Shown: in pieces, positions 24,082-34,562 of the stretch
Layout of the letters: each line of letters opens with the position of its first letter
Numbering within the stretch: position 1 is the first letter of the stretch
Assembly (NCBI GenBank): GCA_019671135.1
Contig: JAHRHY010000017.1
Span: forward strand, 186,001-250,000
Direction of reading: 5' to 3'
DNA from: Linnemannia hyalina
Lineage: Eukaryota > Mortierellomycota > Mortierellomycetes > Mortierellales > Mortierellaceae
Length of the DNA stretch: 64,000 nt
Position numbers and translations under genes: made by a program
The notes under the pieces: model-generated
Told to the model about the DNA's origin: nothing
Seen by the model: the letters and a program-made list of their open reading frames with translations, nothing else
Database searches by the model: none

Positions 24082-24125
24082 TCTAGTCCTGCGACCACGG
24101 CTTTCTAGTCCTGCGACCACGGTTT
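24082..24125. repeat. 22-bp tandem duplication
   Basis: Two near-perfect copies of a 22-bp unit beginning TCTAGTCCTGCGACCACGG, at 24082-24103 and 24104-24125. Confidence 0.9.
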
Positions 24126-24204
24126 TCATGTACTAGAGTGTACACTTCCTCTTATCTCATGAAGTATTGTCTCCAAAAAGAAAAAGAAAAAGAAAAAGAA
24201 AACG

Positions 24205-24384
24205 ATGACCGGTGCCTTGGTCTCGCTTGCCTCGAATGCCAAGATGTTTGCGACCAGACTACTCCAGTCCATGGACGCCAATGGACAGTTTCCACGGAAA
24301 CAGAACAAGGCATCCAACCCCCGCCCTAGGAGATATGGTAGGAAGAGAGGCGTCAAGCGAAAGGCAGGGTGTGAGGGTGCATAG
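24205..24384 (+). other. Short basic open frame (59 aa), possible gene fragment
   Basis: Directly after an (AAAAAG)n purine tract, an ATG opens a 59-codon frame: MTGALVSLASNAKMFATRLL, then a Lys/Arg-rich tail (RPRRYGRKRGVKRKAG). The composition is protein-like (hydrophobic helix then basic nuclear-localisation-like end) and unlike the surrounding repeats. It could be the C-terminal exon of a lost gene. No function is assigned. Confidence 0.3.
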
Positions 24385-24497
24385 TCAAGGTAGCATTAGC
24401 ATAGGTGTTTGTATAGGCGATTTACTAACTTCGGTGACGTAATTCTCGCGCCCATTGTCCTGTTTCCTCGCGTCCGTCCTTACCGTGGCTCTTTACG

Positions 24498-24637
24498 CGC
24501 CTTTGAATCATCACCCTCGCCTTTGTATCCTAACTCTCACCTTTGTATTCTAACTCTCACCTTTGTATTGCCACCCTTGTCGTTGTATCTTCTCCGTCCC
24601 CTTTGTATCATCATCGCCGTTGTATCTTCACCATCGG
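24498..24637. repeat. 20-bp minisatellite, seven units
   Basis: Seven head-to-tail units of 20 bp (consensus CACCTTTGTATCYTAACTCT), regular at 24498, 24518, 24538, 24558, 24578 and 24598, with the last unit near 24617. Confidence 0.85.
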
Positions 24638-24934
24638 CCGCTCCCACACTCTCCCGCCATCGCTTCCACACCCCATTGCCGTTGCCCCACGACCTTCGTC
24701 TTCTGGCCACTCCCACGCCATCGCTTCCCTCTTTTCATAACCAATCCTCACGTCTATCGTCATTACTCGCCGTTATCACCAGGCCCACGCTCGCTGTTCA
24801 CCGTTTCGTCTCCATCAAAAACGTTAATATCAATTCCACCTAAATTCCCTGTCAGCTCCCTCTAAATTGTTTCCCATTTGACGCTTTATTGCTCGGATGC
24901 GGCGAGAGACATGATCAACACTCCTGCTTGTATG

Positions 24935-25241
24935 GTGCTTTGTCAGAAAAAGCAGCTGTGCAAACCATTTCTGGCAATTGTTGAGTTTTCTTCCTTGACC
25001 CTTGTCATCGTTTGATTTGGACAACCAAAGATGAAAACAATCCTTTTGCCCTTTGGCTCGTTGACATGTCTTGTAGATTTCGCCTCGTGTTCAACGCTAC
25101 CTGTCCATTCGATGTTCTATCGGAAAGCAGCTGCGAAAACCTTTTCTGGCCATTGGAGAGATTTCTTCCTTAGGCCCATGTCATCGTTTGATTTGGGTGA
25201 CCGAAGATGAAACGATCCTTTAGCCCTCTGTGCTTGTTGTC
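24935..25241. repeat. Direct duplication with 176-bp offset
   Basis: About 130 bp at 24935-25065 recur at 25111-25241 with an offset of exactly 176 bp (GCAGCTG at 24951 and 25127; TCATCGTTTGATTTGG at 25005 and 25181). Identity is high but not perfect. It lies just upstream of the gene starting at 25387. Confidence 0.8.
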
Positions 25242-25247
25242 ACGTGA
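25240..25247. promoter_or_regulatory. E-box TCACGTGA upstream of the 25.4-kb gene
   Basis: CACGTG at 25241-25246 lies 146 bp before the ATG at 25387, the same distance as in the BMT5-like and PRP19 promoters. Confidence 0.35.
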
Positions 25248-25386
25248 AGTCTACCAGTTTCATACATGTGTAAATGCTTCCTTCTGGCCAATGAAGTAGG
25301 TTGATTAATGAATGACTCTCGCGCCTGCATGTTATTGTAGGGGTTTAGCGCTGTTGTCTAAGAGGTCGAACTCTTCGTGCGCCACA

Positions 25387-27607
25387 ATGTCTACTGAATC
25401 TGGGTCCTCCTGGATTCAGTCTGTCAGCGACAGATCGCCACGTGCATACTTTGAAGCATTTGATATCTACGTCAAGCAACATGGACACCAGAGATACACG
25501 CAAGCGATCCAGGATAGCAACCTGGATAAGGACACCAAACAGGAGCTAATGCAAAACTTCGCACACTGGAAGGTCAACGATGGAGTACAATTTTGGCTGG
25601 ACCGGCAATCTCAATCCTCTCAAATGACAATCGCGTCAACTCTCGTCAAGGGATCAGAGTCTTTGCCAAAGACTCTATTCATCGTACTGGAAAGAAGAGC
25701 GTTGGTGGGTATCAATAGATTAAATGATTATGACAGCTTGACAACGATTCTATTTATCGTACTGGAGAGAAGAATACTGTTGAGTATCAATGGACAAATG
25801 ACTATGACAACCTAACTAAGACACTGGACCTTTGACGCTTTCAATAGTATCTCAGACCGAAAACGGAAAGAAGCGGAGTCTTGTCACGACCTTTGTCGAA
25901 AATCCGCAAAAGACCCCAAGGCGACGAGGTGAGTAAGGCTTGCTCAGCATCATGGAGCAAACTTGTTTTATCTTTCACTCAAGTTGACAGTTCTTTGCAA
26001 TTTTATTGAACTGCAGTAGCCCCCTCACCCACGCCACGAATCTCGACAACCTCAATGGACAGCCCAAACATTATCCAGTCCACACACAGAGAGGAGAATC
26101 CATTCGTGGATGATGTCGATGAAGACGATTTTATGATTCCAGACACAGAGACCTCCTATTGCTTTTCAGCGATTCTTGACGGACTGGACGTTGGAGGTAG
26201 CTTTGGACAGCTGTTTCAAGACGTAAAGGCGAAAAAAGTCTACGTGACAGACACAGACCAAGCACTGTATGTGTATCCTACAGCATAATTCTGAGCTGCC
26301 CATATCGATGGATGTATCTGCTAACAGGTATATATTTTCTTTCCCTTGAACGTGTAACGCCCGATCGGGTATTATCCTGATTTCGAAGGCAGCGACAGCC
26401 CACCAGCTGGACTTTTTCGGGGGGTCGTTTCTCATAATTCGTGAAAAAGCTTTACGAAAATGGAAGAGTGTTGACGTGACTGTAGTGCGTAATGAGGTCC
26501 GGTCGTGGCTCGATGTAAGTATTTCTTCAAGGATTCGAGTGCCTAAACGCCTTGCTGTCGCTAACTTGAATCTTCTCCGTTTTCAGCACTTTGAGGATCA
26601 CGATTTCGATAGGGCTAAGTGCCTTGGGTTCTTGTTGCCTTGTGCAACAGATTCCAAACATCGGCGACTGTGGACATATTTTGTCAGTGCTCTACAGGAT
26701 TTTCCTGTCTCGGACACAACCAGAGTCTATTCCGAGTCTACAGCGATTTCGTCCTTTATCTTACCGGTTTGCAGAGTGTTCGTAGGCGCACCAGACAAGA
26801 ACTTGTTTTTGGACTTGTAAGGAAATGATACTGATGGCTTGCTTTTTAGTTCTAAACGGGCACACAATCTGTTAATCTTCCGCGTCGTTTGCGTTAACCC
26901 ATTCTTTTTAATTTATACGTAGTATCGACACGACGAATCTCGCTGGAAAGGCAACCAACAGCAGAAAAGAACCGGACCTAGGATTGGACATCAAGGATGA
27001 CGCCAACAAAACAATTTGTAATGTGGGCATTGCAGAAGTAACCTCGATTGCACAGAAAGGTTGCAAGAAAAAGAATGCCAAAGACCTTGTACGTGTTGGT
27101 GAGATGTTGAAGAACGCGCTGGACCGTCTGCAGGATGATTTTGGCATCACTGATGCAGTTGTACCTGGCTGGCAGGTCATCGCGCAGGTTATGTCCATTT
27201 ACATCATGTTCAGATGCGGGAACCTTTATATCTTGGTGTATGTGAAGGATGTAACCATTCCGGACAACCTGACCGATCTGAAGACGATGGGTGTTGATAT
27301 CAAGACGTGGCTCGAGTTGGAAGCAACGATTTCGTTCGGATTGCGCAGTGTCCTCAAACAAGCCTCCACTGGCAAGAAGCTAGCGACCACTGGGGGATCT
27401 CTTCTTGAACGAATCCAACTATTGGTACCCCGGAATTCAGGACCTTTCTCACCAAGAAATAGGCAGTGTCTTACCATAGGCCTCATCCTCATCTTCCATT
27501 TCTCAGTTATTTCTTTGACATCTCGGCTTTTTTCTTCTTTACGACGGACGAGCGACTCAATGAGGAGGAGTGGCACTCCCCTTTGTATTGTTCATCCTAC
27601 TTACTGA
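25387..27607 (+). CDS. Multi-exon protein of a Mucoromycota-type expanded family, PD-(D/E)XK-like C-terminus
   Basis: Not a named family. Proposed exons: 25387-25708 or 25783; 25848-25928; 26017 to about 26270; an unresolved small exon to about 26327; about 26393-26515; 26589-26816; and 26923-27607. Exons after 26390 join cleanly: ATAHQLDFFGGSFLIIREKA, then RSWLD|HFEDHDFDRAK, then LFLDF|IDTTNLAGKA. The N-terminus starts MSTESGSSWIQSVSD. The C-terminal part has a KEPDLGLDI strand, an AEVTSIAQKG strand, then KDLVRVGEMLKNALD and YIMFRCGNLYILVYVKD. This layout recalls uncharacterised Mortierella/Mucor proteins (PD-x-I, xE-hK, helix, then a small beta sheet) and the restriction-endonuclease-like fold, but EVT replaces the expected E-x-K. 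The exon 3/4 junction could not be closed in frame, so decay of the middle is possible. Confidence 0.5.
25666..25815. repeat. 75-bp in-frame tandem duplication over an exon/intron junction
   Basis: Two diverged 75-bp (25-codon) copies, 25666-25740 and 25741-25815. Shared words include TCTATTYATCGTACTGGARAGAAG interrupted only by one substitution. Each copy carries a candidate splice donor GTATCAA at the same place (25709 and 25784), both in the phase needed to join the acceptor at 25847. Confidence 0.8.
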
Positions 27608-28401
27608 TGTCTTACTGCAAATAAACCTTTAAAATCAAAAGCGTAAAGCTCCTGTTCTCCCTCGCGTGATCTACCTGCCACCGCACTTTTTATTCAAAGC
27701 TGTCTTTTCTTGACCACAGCCTTTTCTCTTTTTTACCGTTGTGATTTTCTTTTATTGCTTGTCTACTTTTGGCAACTCCCTTCTTTCGTCTCTCTCTCTT
27801 TCTCTCTCTTTTCCCCTTGTCTATCATTTTGTCATTTGGCCACCATCAAGAGAGATGAACTAGAGAGGGAGCAGGCGCATGGGATCATAGCTTGCCCACC
27901 CGTTGCAAGCATTTATAATATAGCCCAGCTGCACTTGACTCTTCAACTCCCACTTACACCGTCTTCTCATTTTCGAACATCATTCCTCTTTTTCTATATT
28001 GTCGTTATGACACTCGGACCATCCCCTTCTTCAACTCTGCGATCTACGTCCCACAATTCCCCCCTCTAAATCAAATGCGTTTCTTGCGCCTCAACGCGAG
28101 TATCATTTTTTATTCACGCGACTCTACAACAGGGCAAAGCAGCGAACCATCAGTTAAAAAATGCCGCTAGCTCTCCTTTTTAGGCAAAGTGATTGATCAT
28201 CTCCATCATTTACAGTAGTCTCACCGATGGTGATGATGATGATGGTGGTGGTGGTCACTTGACCGGTTATCTTGCCTCAAGGCGTGGTCGGTCTTCTTCT
28301 CTTGTCTTCCTCGTACTTCTTTTTCGTCACAACCACCACTACCACGTACACAACGCACATACACACTTGACAACCAACCTCTTTCAGCTACACAAGGAGC
28401 C
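27608..28401. other. Intergenic region with TATA-like promoter
   Basis: Upstream region of REC8. A clear TATAATATA at 27914-27922 is followed by a CT-rich leader-like stretch to about 28080, but REC8 starts 480 bp downstream; either the REC8 leader is long or spliced, or a separate short transcript exists. The only frame from the first good ATG (28009) is 20 codons. Confidence 0.45.
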
Positions 28402-31345
28402 ATGTTCTACAGCAAGGAGATCCTCGCTAGGAAGGATAGTCAGCTTGGCTTGATCTGGTATCAACACTCTCTTCTGTTGGCAACGAACAATTTTCATTGC
28501 ACGAACCTTAGTGCATGTGCTCGCGAACAAAAATACTTACTTTCATTCCTTTCACTTTTACCCAGGCTCGCTGCTACTCTTGGACCTCGGTCGGGAATAA
28601 ACAAGATGTCAAAGAAAGAAGTCAACGGCGTCAATATCGTCAAGTCTTGGTACCCACTTCCTTTTTCCTTGCTCTACTTTTTTCGACCCTCAAAAAGAGT
28701 ATATGGCTAACAAAGAGTCTACGTTTTGCCTTCTCTCCTGTCTGTTATTATAGCAAGGACATCTCCCAACCCGTGGAGCCCTTCGCCCTGCGATTCTCTT
28801 CAAACCTGATGGTCGGTGTCACTCGCGTTTACAGTCAGCAGTACAACTTTTATTATTGTAAGACCTCTTCCGTCTATAGAAATTTTGCCATCACATTTTT
28901 TAATTGTCTCTTACATTCCACCAACCCTTACTGTTTGTCCCTTTTTCTCTCTGATAGCGGATGTCAGCAACACATGGATGAGACTGAAGCGGGACCTTGC
29001 TGCAGTGCAGTCTGAGAACTTGGATATGGTGAACCCTGGCGCAAAGTATATACCTTTGTTTGTTTGTCAGCCTGATGCTAATATCTGGATTCTAACTCAT
29101 CAAGGAGGTGGTGGGCAACGTACTAAGCCCACGCTCGTTACTTTGTTCGCATGTTTGTCAACAGGATCAATGCGATCACCTTTGGATATGACTTGACGAT
29201 TGAGCAGGATCTCTTCCGACCAGTCGACATCGTACAGAACTATGAGATCGAGGTCGCAGTAAGTTAGGCCTTTTTGACTGCAAGTATAATGATAGTGCGA
29301 GTTGTCTTTTCTCCTCCTCATCTTGCTAACCATGTCTCCACTGTTATGATATCGTCGATCCATAGCGCACTAGCCGTAGCAAGGATGTTGCGGTCGAGTT
29401 TGGCTGGGCGACTCAGTCCTTGTTGGATGTCAGCGACACGTCTTCGGATGACATGTCCCCTCCTCCTTGTGAGTAGCTCTTGTTGTCGTCTTGCTCTCTT
29501 CGAATGTTTGATTTTTTTTCTTCTCCGCAACAGCGAGGCTGACATAAACCCCATTTTGTTTGTGCACAAACGATTAGCGTTCCTGTTGCCAGTCTCAGAC
29601 GAGAGACGACGCAAAATCACCTTGGACGAACTACCAGGCATGGCAGGGGCGGCACCTGGAATAGAGTTTGAAGCCATGAATCAAGGCTTGACAGACGACA
29701 TGCTTATTGGAGAAGATGACGGGTAAGAATGGACAACATGCTGTCGAAAAAAATAGTGCATGGATTGACTGTGATCGCGCCTAACACTGACATTTTTGAT
29801 TTTTTGTACAAAATAGGTTGTACATTGATGCAGAGGGGAATCTCAGGGCTGACATGCCAGAGCAAGGTTTCGTTATCGGGGATGATGGATCTATCTTTCC
29901 TGGATTCCCAGATACCCCAGCAACGGCACGAGCACTTGGCAAGCACCTGAGAGAAGAATCTGCCCTGAGCGAACGTATTGTGCCCGAGAGCAATGATATC
30001 TTTGACGATCTTCTGCTGGATGATCGCTATCCGGATGTTCCGTTTGGTGAGGAAATGGACGGTGCCGTTGCTGGTGCTGGTCAGGTCAAAAAGCAGAGAA
30101 GTGGCAGCAGACAACGAAAGCCTGCAGGACTGAAGTCGGACGAGGAAACGATTCTGTCGGAAGAAGAGTTGAAGGCGTTCAGGGATAACTATATCAGTGA
30201 CCAAGCAGGGATCATCCGAGACCGTGATGCAAAAGAGACTGTTGCATCGGTCAAGGCACACATCGACAAGCTTCTTATCCAACCGCTCGGTATCGCTGGA
30301 TTTGGCACAGACCTGGGTAACTTTTGGAGCATTGCAGCGACTCATGCACTTGACCACGCCCGCGTGAGGCACAGGGGGGATGTCTTGTCCATCGAGCAGC
30401 CCAGGAATGGTCAAGCTGGCACTGCTCGAGGCACCCGTGAACAATCGTGGCTTTCAGGGGATGAAGACCCTTTGTTCATGGATGAAGTACCAGATCCAGA
30501 GAGGGGCCGTCGCCTGACCAACCCACCCAGTGCTGATACGCCTGCAGGAGTGAGCACAGGTGGATTTGATGGGCTGGACAGTGTCAGTATCAACAGCAGA
30601 GGTCGTCCCTTACCCTGGGAAGAGGAAGCTCTTGGCAGAAGTGTTGGTGGTCGCAGCGAGAGATCGAGTGACTCTGACCATCCCTGGCAAGATTTCGACG
30701 CTGCGTTTGATCAAGGTGCAGGTTGCGTCCTCTTTTCACGACGTCGTCGTCGAACAAGGTCGGTGGACAGTCGATCGTCAGCAGAGTCGGGGACTGTTCG
30801 AGGAGCGATAGCTTTGGGGGTAGGCTTGGAGGGAGAGGAAGACGAGCCTTCGATTCGCCGACGACGACACCAGTCCATTCTAGGACGGTCCCGAACACCC
30901 TCGCAAGATCGAGGACGACATCATTCGCCCTTTGAAGATGTAGGTGGTGAGATTGAAGAGGACGTTGTTGGTGGTGATGGCAGTGGTATTGGTGGAGGGA
31001 CTGGAGCAACTCAGGAGAGACTTGCCATAGAAAAGGCAACAGCCAACTTTTTAGCTTACACACGGTCGCTGCTCAAGCATTTGAACGCCACCTCGTTCTC
31101 GTTTGAGGATGTTATCGCCCCTCATCGCCGAAAGGACGTTGCCGCTGCCGCGTTCTACCACATTCTCGGTAAGCAGTGTTCTGCTTCGTTTGCTGTTGCT
31201 GATTGGAGACTGGCTATGAATGAATGGGTGACTAAGCAATTTTTTCTTTCCGTCTTGTTTTATTGTAGCACTCTCGACTATGGGTGTGGTGCACCCGAAG
31301 CAGGATGTCTCCTATCAGGACATTCAGGTCGAGCTCATTGGATAA
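28402..31345 (+). CDS. REC8: Meiotic cohesin kleisin Rec8
   Basis: Alpha-kleisin that closes the SMC1/SMC3 ring on meiotic chromosomes and is cut by separase. Nine exons (28402-28457, 28566-28649, 28754-28857, 28958-29045, 29165-29258, 29366-29468, 29578-29722, 29817-31168, 31269-31345); all junctions are GT-AG and in phase, giving 700 aa. The N-terminus MFYSKEILARKDSQLGLIW then LAATLGPRSG and EPFALRFSSNLMVGVTRVYS matches Rec8 (the WLAATLG form) rather than Rad21 (WLAAHW). The middle is acidic with Arg/Ser-rich stretches that could hold separase sites. The C-terminal winged helix that binds the SMC1 head reads FLAYTRSLLKHLNATSFSFE to VSYQDIQVELIG. The eight short introns clustered in the first 1.4 kb are unusual beside the other genes here. 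Confidence in Rec8 over mitotic Scc1 is good but rests on N-terminal wording. Confidence 0.88.
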
Positions 31346-32000
31346 ACGAGTAGCATCCAGTTGACCAACTCTTGGCCTCGATCACACCTTGGCCATTCGA
31401 TATTTCGCGCATTTTTTTTCCAAGTAGCGCAGTAGCAATTCTTCTTCCAGCCTGAAGGCGTTTGAGCTTTAGAATATGAACACCATGTACAGTACAAACA
31501 AGTAAACCGAGAACAACGGACATTTGCGCAAGGTCGCGTTCCTTTTCCCCCTCTCTTCCTCTCTTTATCGGATCGTGTGTCTGTAAGTGTTATTTTTGTG
31601 CCCTGAGTCGCCCTTGTTCACTCGTTATCTCAACTCAGCCAACCAATCGCATTGGATCTGTCAGCGGAAGTGTGGCTTAGAAGCAAAACAAGAAAAAAAA
31701 AAGAAAAAAAAAGTAGGCTTGGGTCACTCATGAGTGCAGTCACATCGTTGCGCAGAAACTGTATAAAAGGCTGCTTCATTTTCTTTCTGTCTTTTCTGGG
31801 GTTTTTTCTTTTGGTTTTTGGTTTTGGTTTCTTTTCTCTTTTGGTTTTGGTGTTTCCTCCTCCTCTTTCTCATCACCACCTTCCCGTACGTATCCTTCCT
31901 TCCTTCCTCTCCTTCCTCACTTCCACCCCACCCCCCACCCTTCTGTACAAAACCCCTGCCAGACCACTGTCTCAAGGCCCTACATACATCCAATCCAAGA
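31346..32000. other. IMPDH upstream region
   Basis: Upstream region of IMP dehydrogenase. It holds a TATA box (listed separately), T-rich and CT-rich runs at 31790-31970, and no other gene. Confidence 0.6.
31762..31769 (+). promoter_or_regulatory. TATA box of IMP dehydrogenase gene
   Basis: TATAAAAG at 31762-31769, 239 bp before the ATG at 32001, followed by a long pyrimidine-rich leader. Confidence 0.6.
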
Positions 32001-34025
32001 ATGACTGCCCAAGCCCAGTACCCCGATGCCTCCCTGGCCCTCAAGGACCTCGAAGCCGCCGGCTCCAAGAACCGCCGCGACGGTCTCTCTGCCGAGGAGT
32101 TGATGGACTCAATCACCCAGGGTGGTCTGACCTACAATGACTTTTTGATCCTCCCCGGGTTCATCGACTTCCAGGCCCATTCCGTCCAGCTCGAGTCCAA
32201 GATCACCAAGCGCATCACCCTCAAGACCCCTTTCCTCTCGTCGCCCATGGACACTGTTACCGAGACCGAGATGGCTATCGCTATGGCTGTAAGTTTACGT
32301 CGTGTGGTGTTACTATGCCATTTTTTTCCTGCTTTTGTTTGTTTATGTTTCAAGTGTATGCGGTGTGTGTGTGGCGTGTGTGTAAGTGCATGCACATACA
32401 TATGCTGTGTGAAGAGTGTGTACAACAAAGCGAGAGCGTATAATGTCTTCTTTCCCCGCAAATTTCTTTTTCGGGCAAGGTGACTCTTGCAAGAGGGTGG
32501 TGGGAGAGAATGAATGGTAGAGATGTGTCCCAATCCAAACCTTATTGTTGGTTGCTTATCGTCTGAGTTAAACTAACCTTCTCTCTTTCTTTTCCCTTCC
32601 ATACAAAACAGTTGCTCGGAGGAATCGGTATCATCCACAACAACTGCACCCCCGAGCAGCAGGCCGACATGGTTCGCAAGGTCAAGAAGTTCGAGAACGG
32701 CTTCATCACTGACCCCATCTGCCTCAACGAGAACCACACCGTCGCCGATGTCCTCGCCATCAAGTCCAAGTTCGGCTTCTGCGGCATCCCCATCACCGGT
32801 TCGTTGCTTCTCTTTTTTTCATAACTACAATTGGTCGTTCAGCACTCTTTCTTTCTCCACCAACTCCGCCTGACACTAACCCAACCTGCCTTTGTCTTTT
32901 AAAACAACAGAGAACGGAAAGCTCGGATCCAAGTTGGTTGGTATTGTCACTGCCCGCGACATCCAGTTCGTCAACGACCACTCGACCCCCTTGAAGTCCT
33001 GCATGACCACCGACTTGGTCATTGCCCATGAGGGCGTCACTTTGGAGGAGGCCAACAAGATCCTCTGCGAGTCCAAGAAGGGCAAGCTCCCCGTCGTCAA
33101 CGCCAACGGTGAGCTCTGCTCCCTCCTCGCCCGCTCGGATCTCCTCAAGAACCAGAACTACCCCCTTGCCAGCAAGGCCGCCAAGTCCAAGCAGTTGCTC
33201 TGCGGTGCTGCTATTGGTACCCGCCCTGACGACCGCGAACGTCTTGGTCTCCTTGTCGCCGCTGGATTGGACGTCGTTGTTCTGGACTCTTCCCAGGGCA
33301 ACTCTTCCTTCCAGATCGAGTTGGTCCAGTGGATCAAGGCCACCTACCCCGATATCGATGTCATTGCCGGAAACGTCGTCGTCTGGGAGCAGGCTGCTCG
33401 CTTGATCGCCGCTGGTGCTGACGGCATCCGTGTCGGTATGGGCTCTGGCTCGATCTGCATCACCCAGGAGGTTATGGCCTGCGGTCGTCCTCAGGGAACT
33501 GCCGTTTACAAGGTTTCCCAGTTTGCTGCTAAGTACGGTGTTCCCGTCATCGCCGATGGCGGTATTGGAAACATTGGTCACATCACCAAGGCCTTGGCTT
33601 TGGGTGCCTCTGCTGTCATGATGGGCGGTCTCCTCGCCGGTACTACCGAGTCTCCCGGTGAGTACTTCTACTTGGACGGCCAGCGCCTCAAGAAGTACCG
33701 TGGTATGGGATCCCTCGATGCCATGGAGAAGGCCGGCGATGGTGGAAACGGATCGACCAAGCGTTACTACTCCGAGTCGGACTCTGTCAAGGTCGCCCAG
33801 GGTGTCTCTGGATCGGTTGTCGACAAGGGCTCGATCAAGAAGTTTGTCCCTTACCTCTACACTGGTCTCCAGCACTCTCTCCAGGATATCGGTGTTGACT
33901 CTATCGATGCCATGAAGCAGGGTATGCGTGAGGGCACCGTCCGCTTCGAGCGCCGTACTGCTGCCGCCCAGGCCGAGGGTGGTGTCCACTCTCTCCACAG
34001 CTACTCCAAGCGTCTCTTCTCATAG
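32001..34025 (+). CDS. IMPDH: Inosine-5'-monophosphate dehydrogenase
   Basis: Oxidises IMP to XMP with NAD+, the rate-limiting step of guanine nucleotide synthesis. Three exons, 32001-32288, 32612-32798 and 32911-34025, phases 0 and 1, 529 aa, the usual length. The N-terminal barrel half starts [13 protein letters not shown] Bateman (two-CBS) module follows, including [19 protein letters not shown] and [19 protein letters not shown]. The catalytic loop [19 protein letters not shown] carries Cys341, and the flap region reads [12 protein letters not shown]. The C-terminus VEGG-like segment is [17 protein letters not shown]. The codon use is strongly C-biased, consistent with high expression. 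The ATG at 32001 follows a CCAAGA context and is the first in frame. The next gene is convergent, 216 bp away. Confidence 0.97.
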
Positions 34026-34241
34026 ATTACTTTCTATGAGTGAGTAGTTTCCTTTCATTTTACTATATCATTTCATTCATTCATTGTACAATTCTCACAC
34101 CCACACACACTCCACATTCACACTCATTTCGTAAATAAAAAAACCAAACGTTTTACGGCCATCCTGTTGGCCTGTTATTATTAATCCCATATGCTAAGGT
34201 GCTATTATGTTGGTTTTGTTTTTCACTTTCTCTCTCTTGTT

Positions 34242-34562
34242 TTAAGAGCAGCCGCGGAGGCAGGTGTCTCGTTGCTGATCGCATGTAGATTGGGAGTTGA
34301 TGCACTTGTAGTAGTCCGACATGCAGGCGGATTGGCAGGGAGGTGTTGGAGGTGGTGGCGATCTGGGAGGTGCTGTCGCAGCTAATTGAGTGAATTGATG
34401 AAAGTGGAGGACAAGCAGGGACATGAAGGTGAGTAGAGTGGAGGGTTGTTTGATCTGTTATAGTCGATTGAGAGTTCTGTTTACTGAAGAGAGGGAGGAC
34501 ATACTGGAGGAGAGGGAGAGGAGGACAAGGAGTCCTGCGATCAAGAACATGGCTTGCTTCAT
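34242..34562 (-). CDS. Small secreted six-cysteine protein (65 aa)
   Basis: Found by joining two short exons on the minus strand: 34562-34505 and 34381-34242, with a 123-bp intron (GTATGT ... ATTAG) splitting a threonine codon. The 65-aa product has a textbook signal peptide (MKQAMFLIAGLLVLLSLSS, cleavage near residue 22-23), a proline-rich linker (PPRSPPPPTPP), and six cysteines in the array C-x3-C-x6-C-x6-C-x6-C-x3-C ending LRGCS. The array is mirror-symmetric, and paired C-x3-C motifs resemble helical-hairpin folds with two or three disulfides. I recognise no named family; options are an antimicrobial or effector-like peptide or a cell-wall-associated peptide. A 22-bp direct repeat lies about 120-165 bp upstream of the start. 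It is convergent with IMPDH. Confidence 0.72.
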
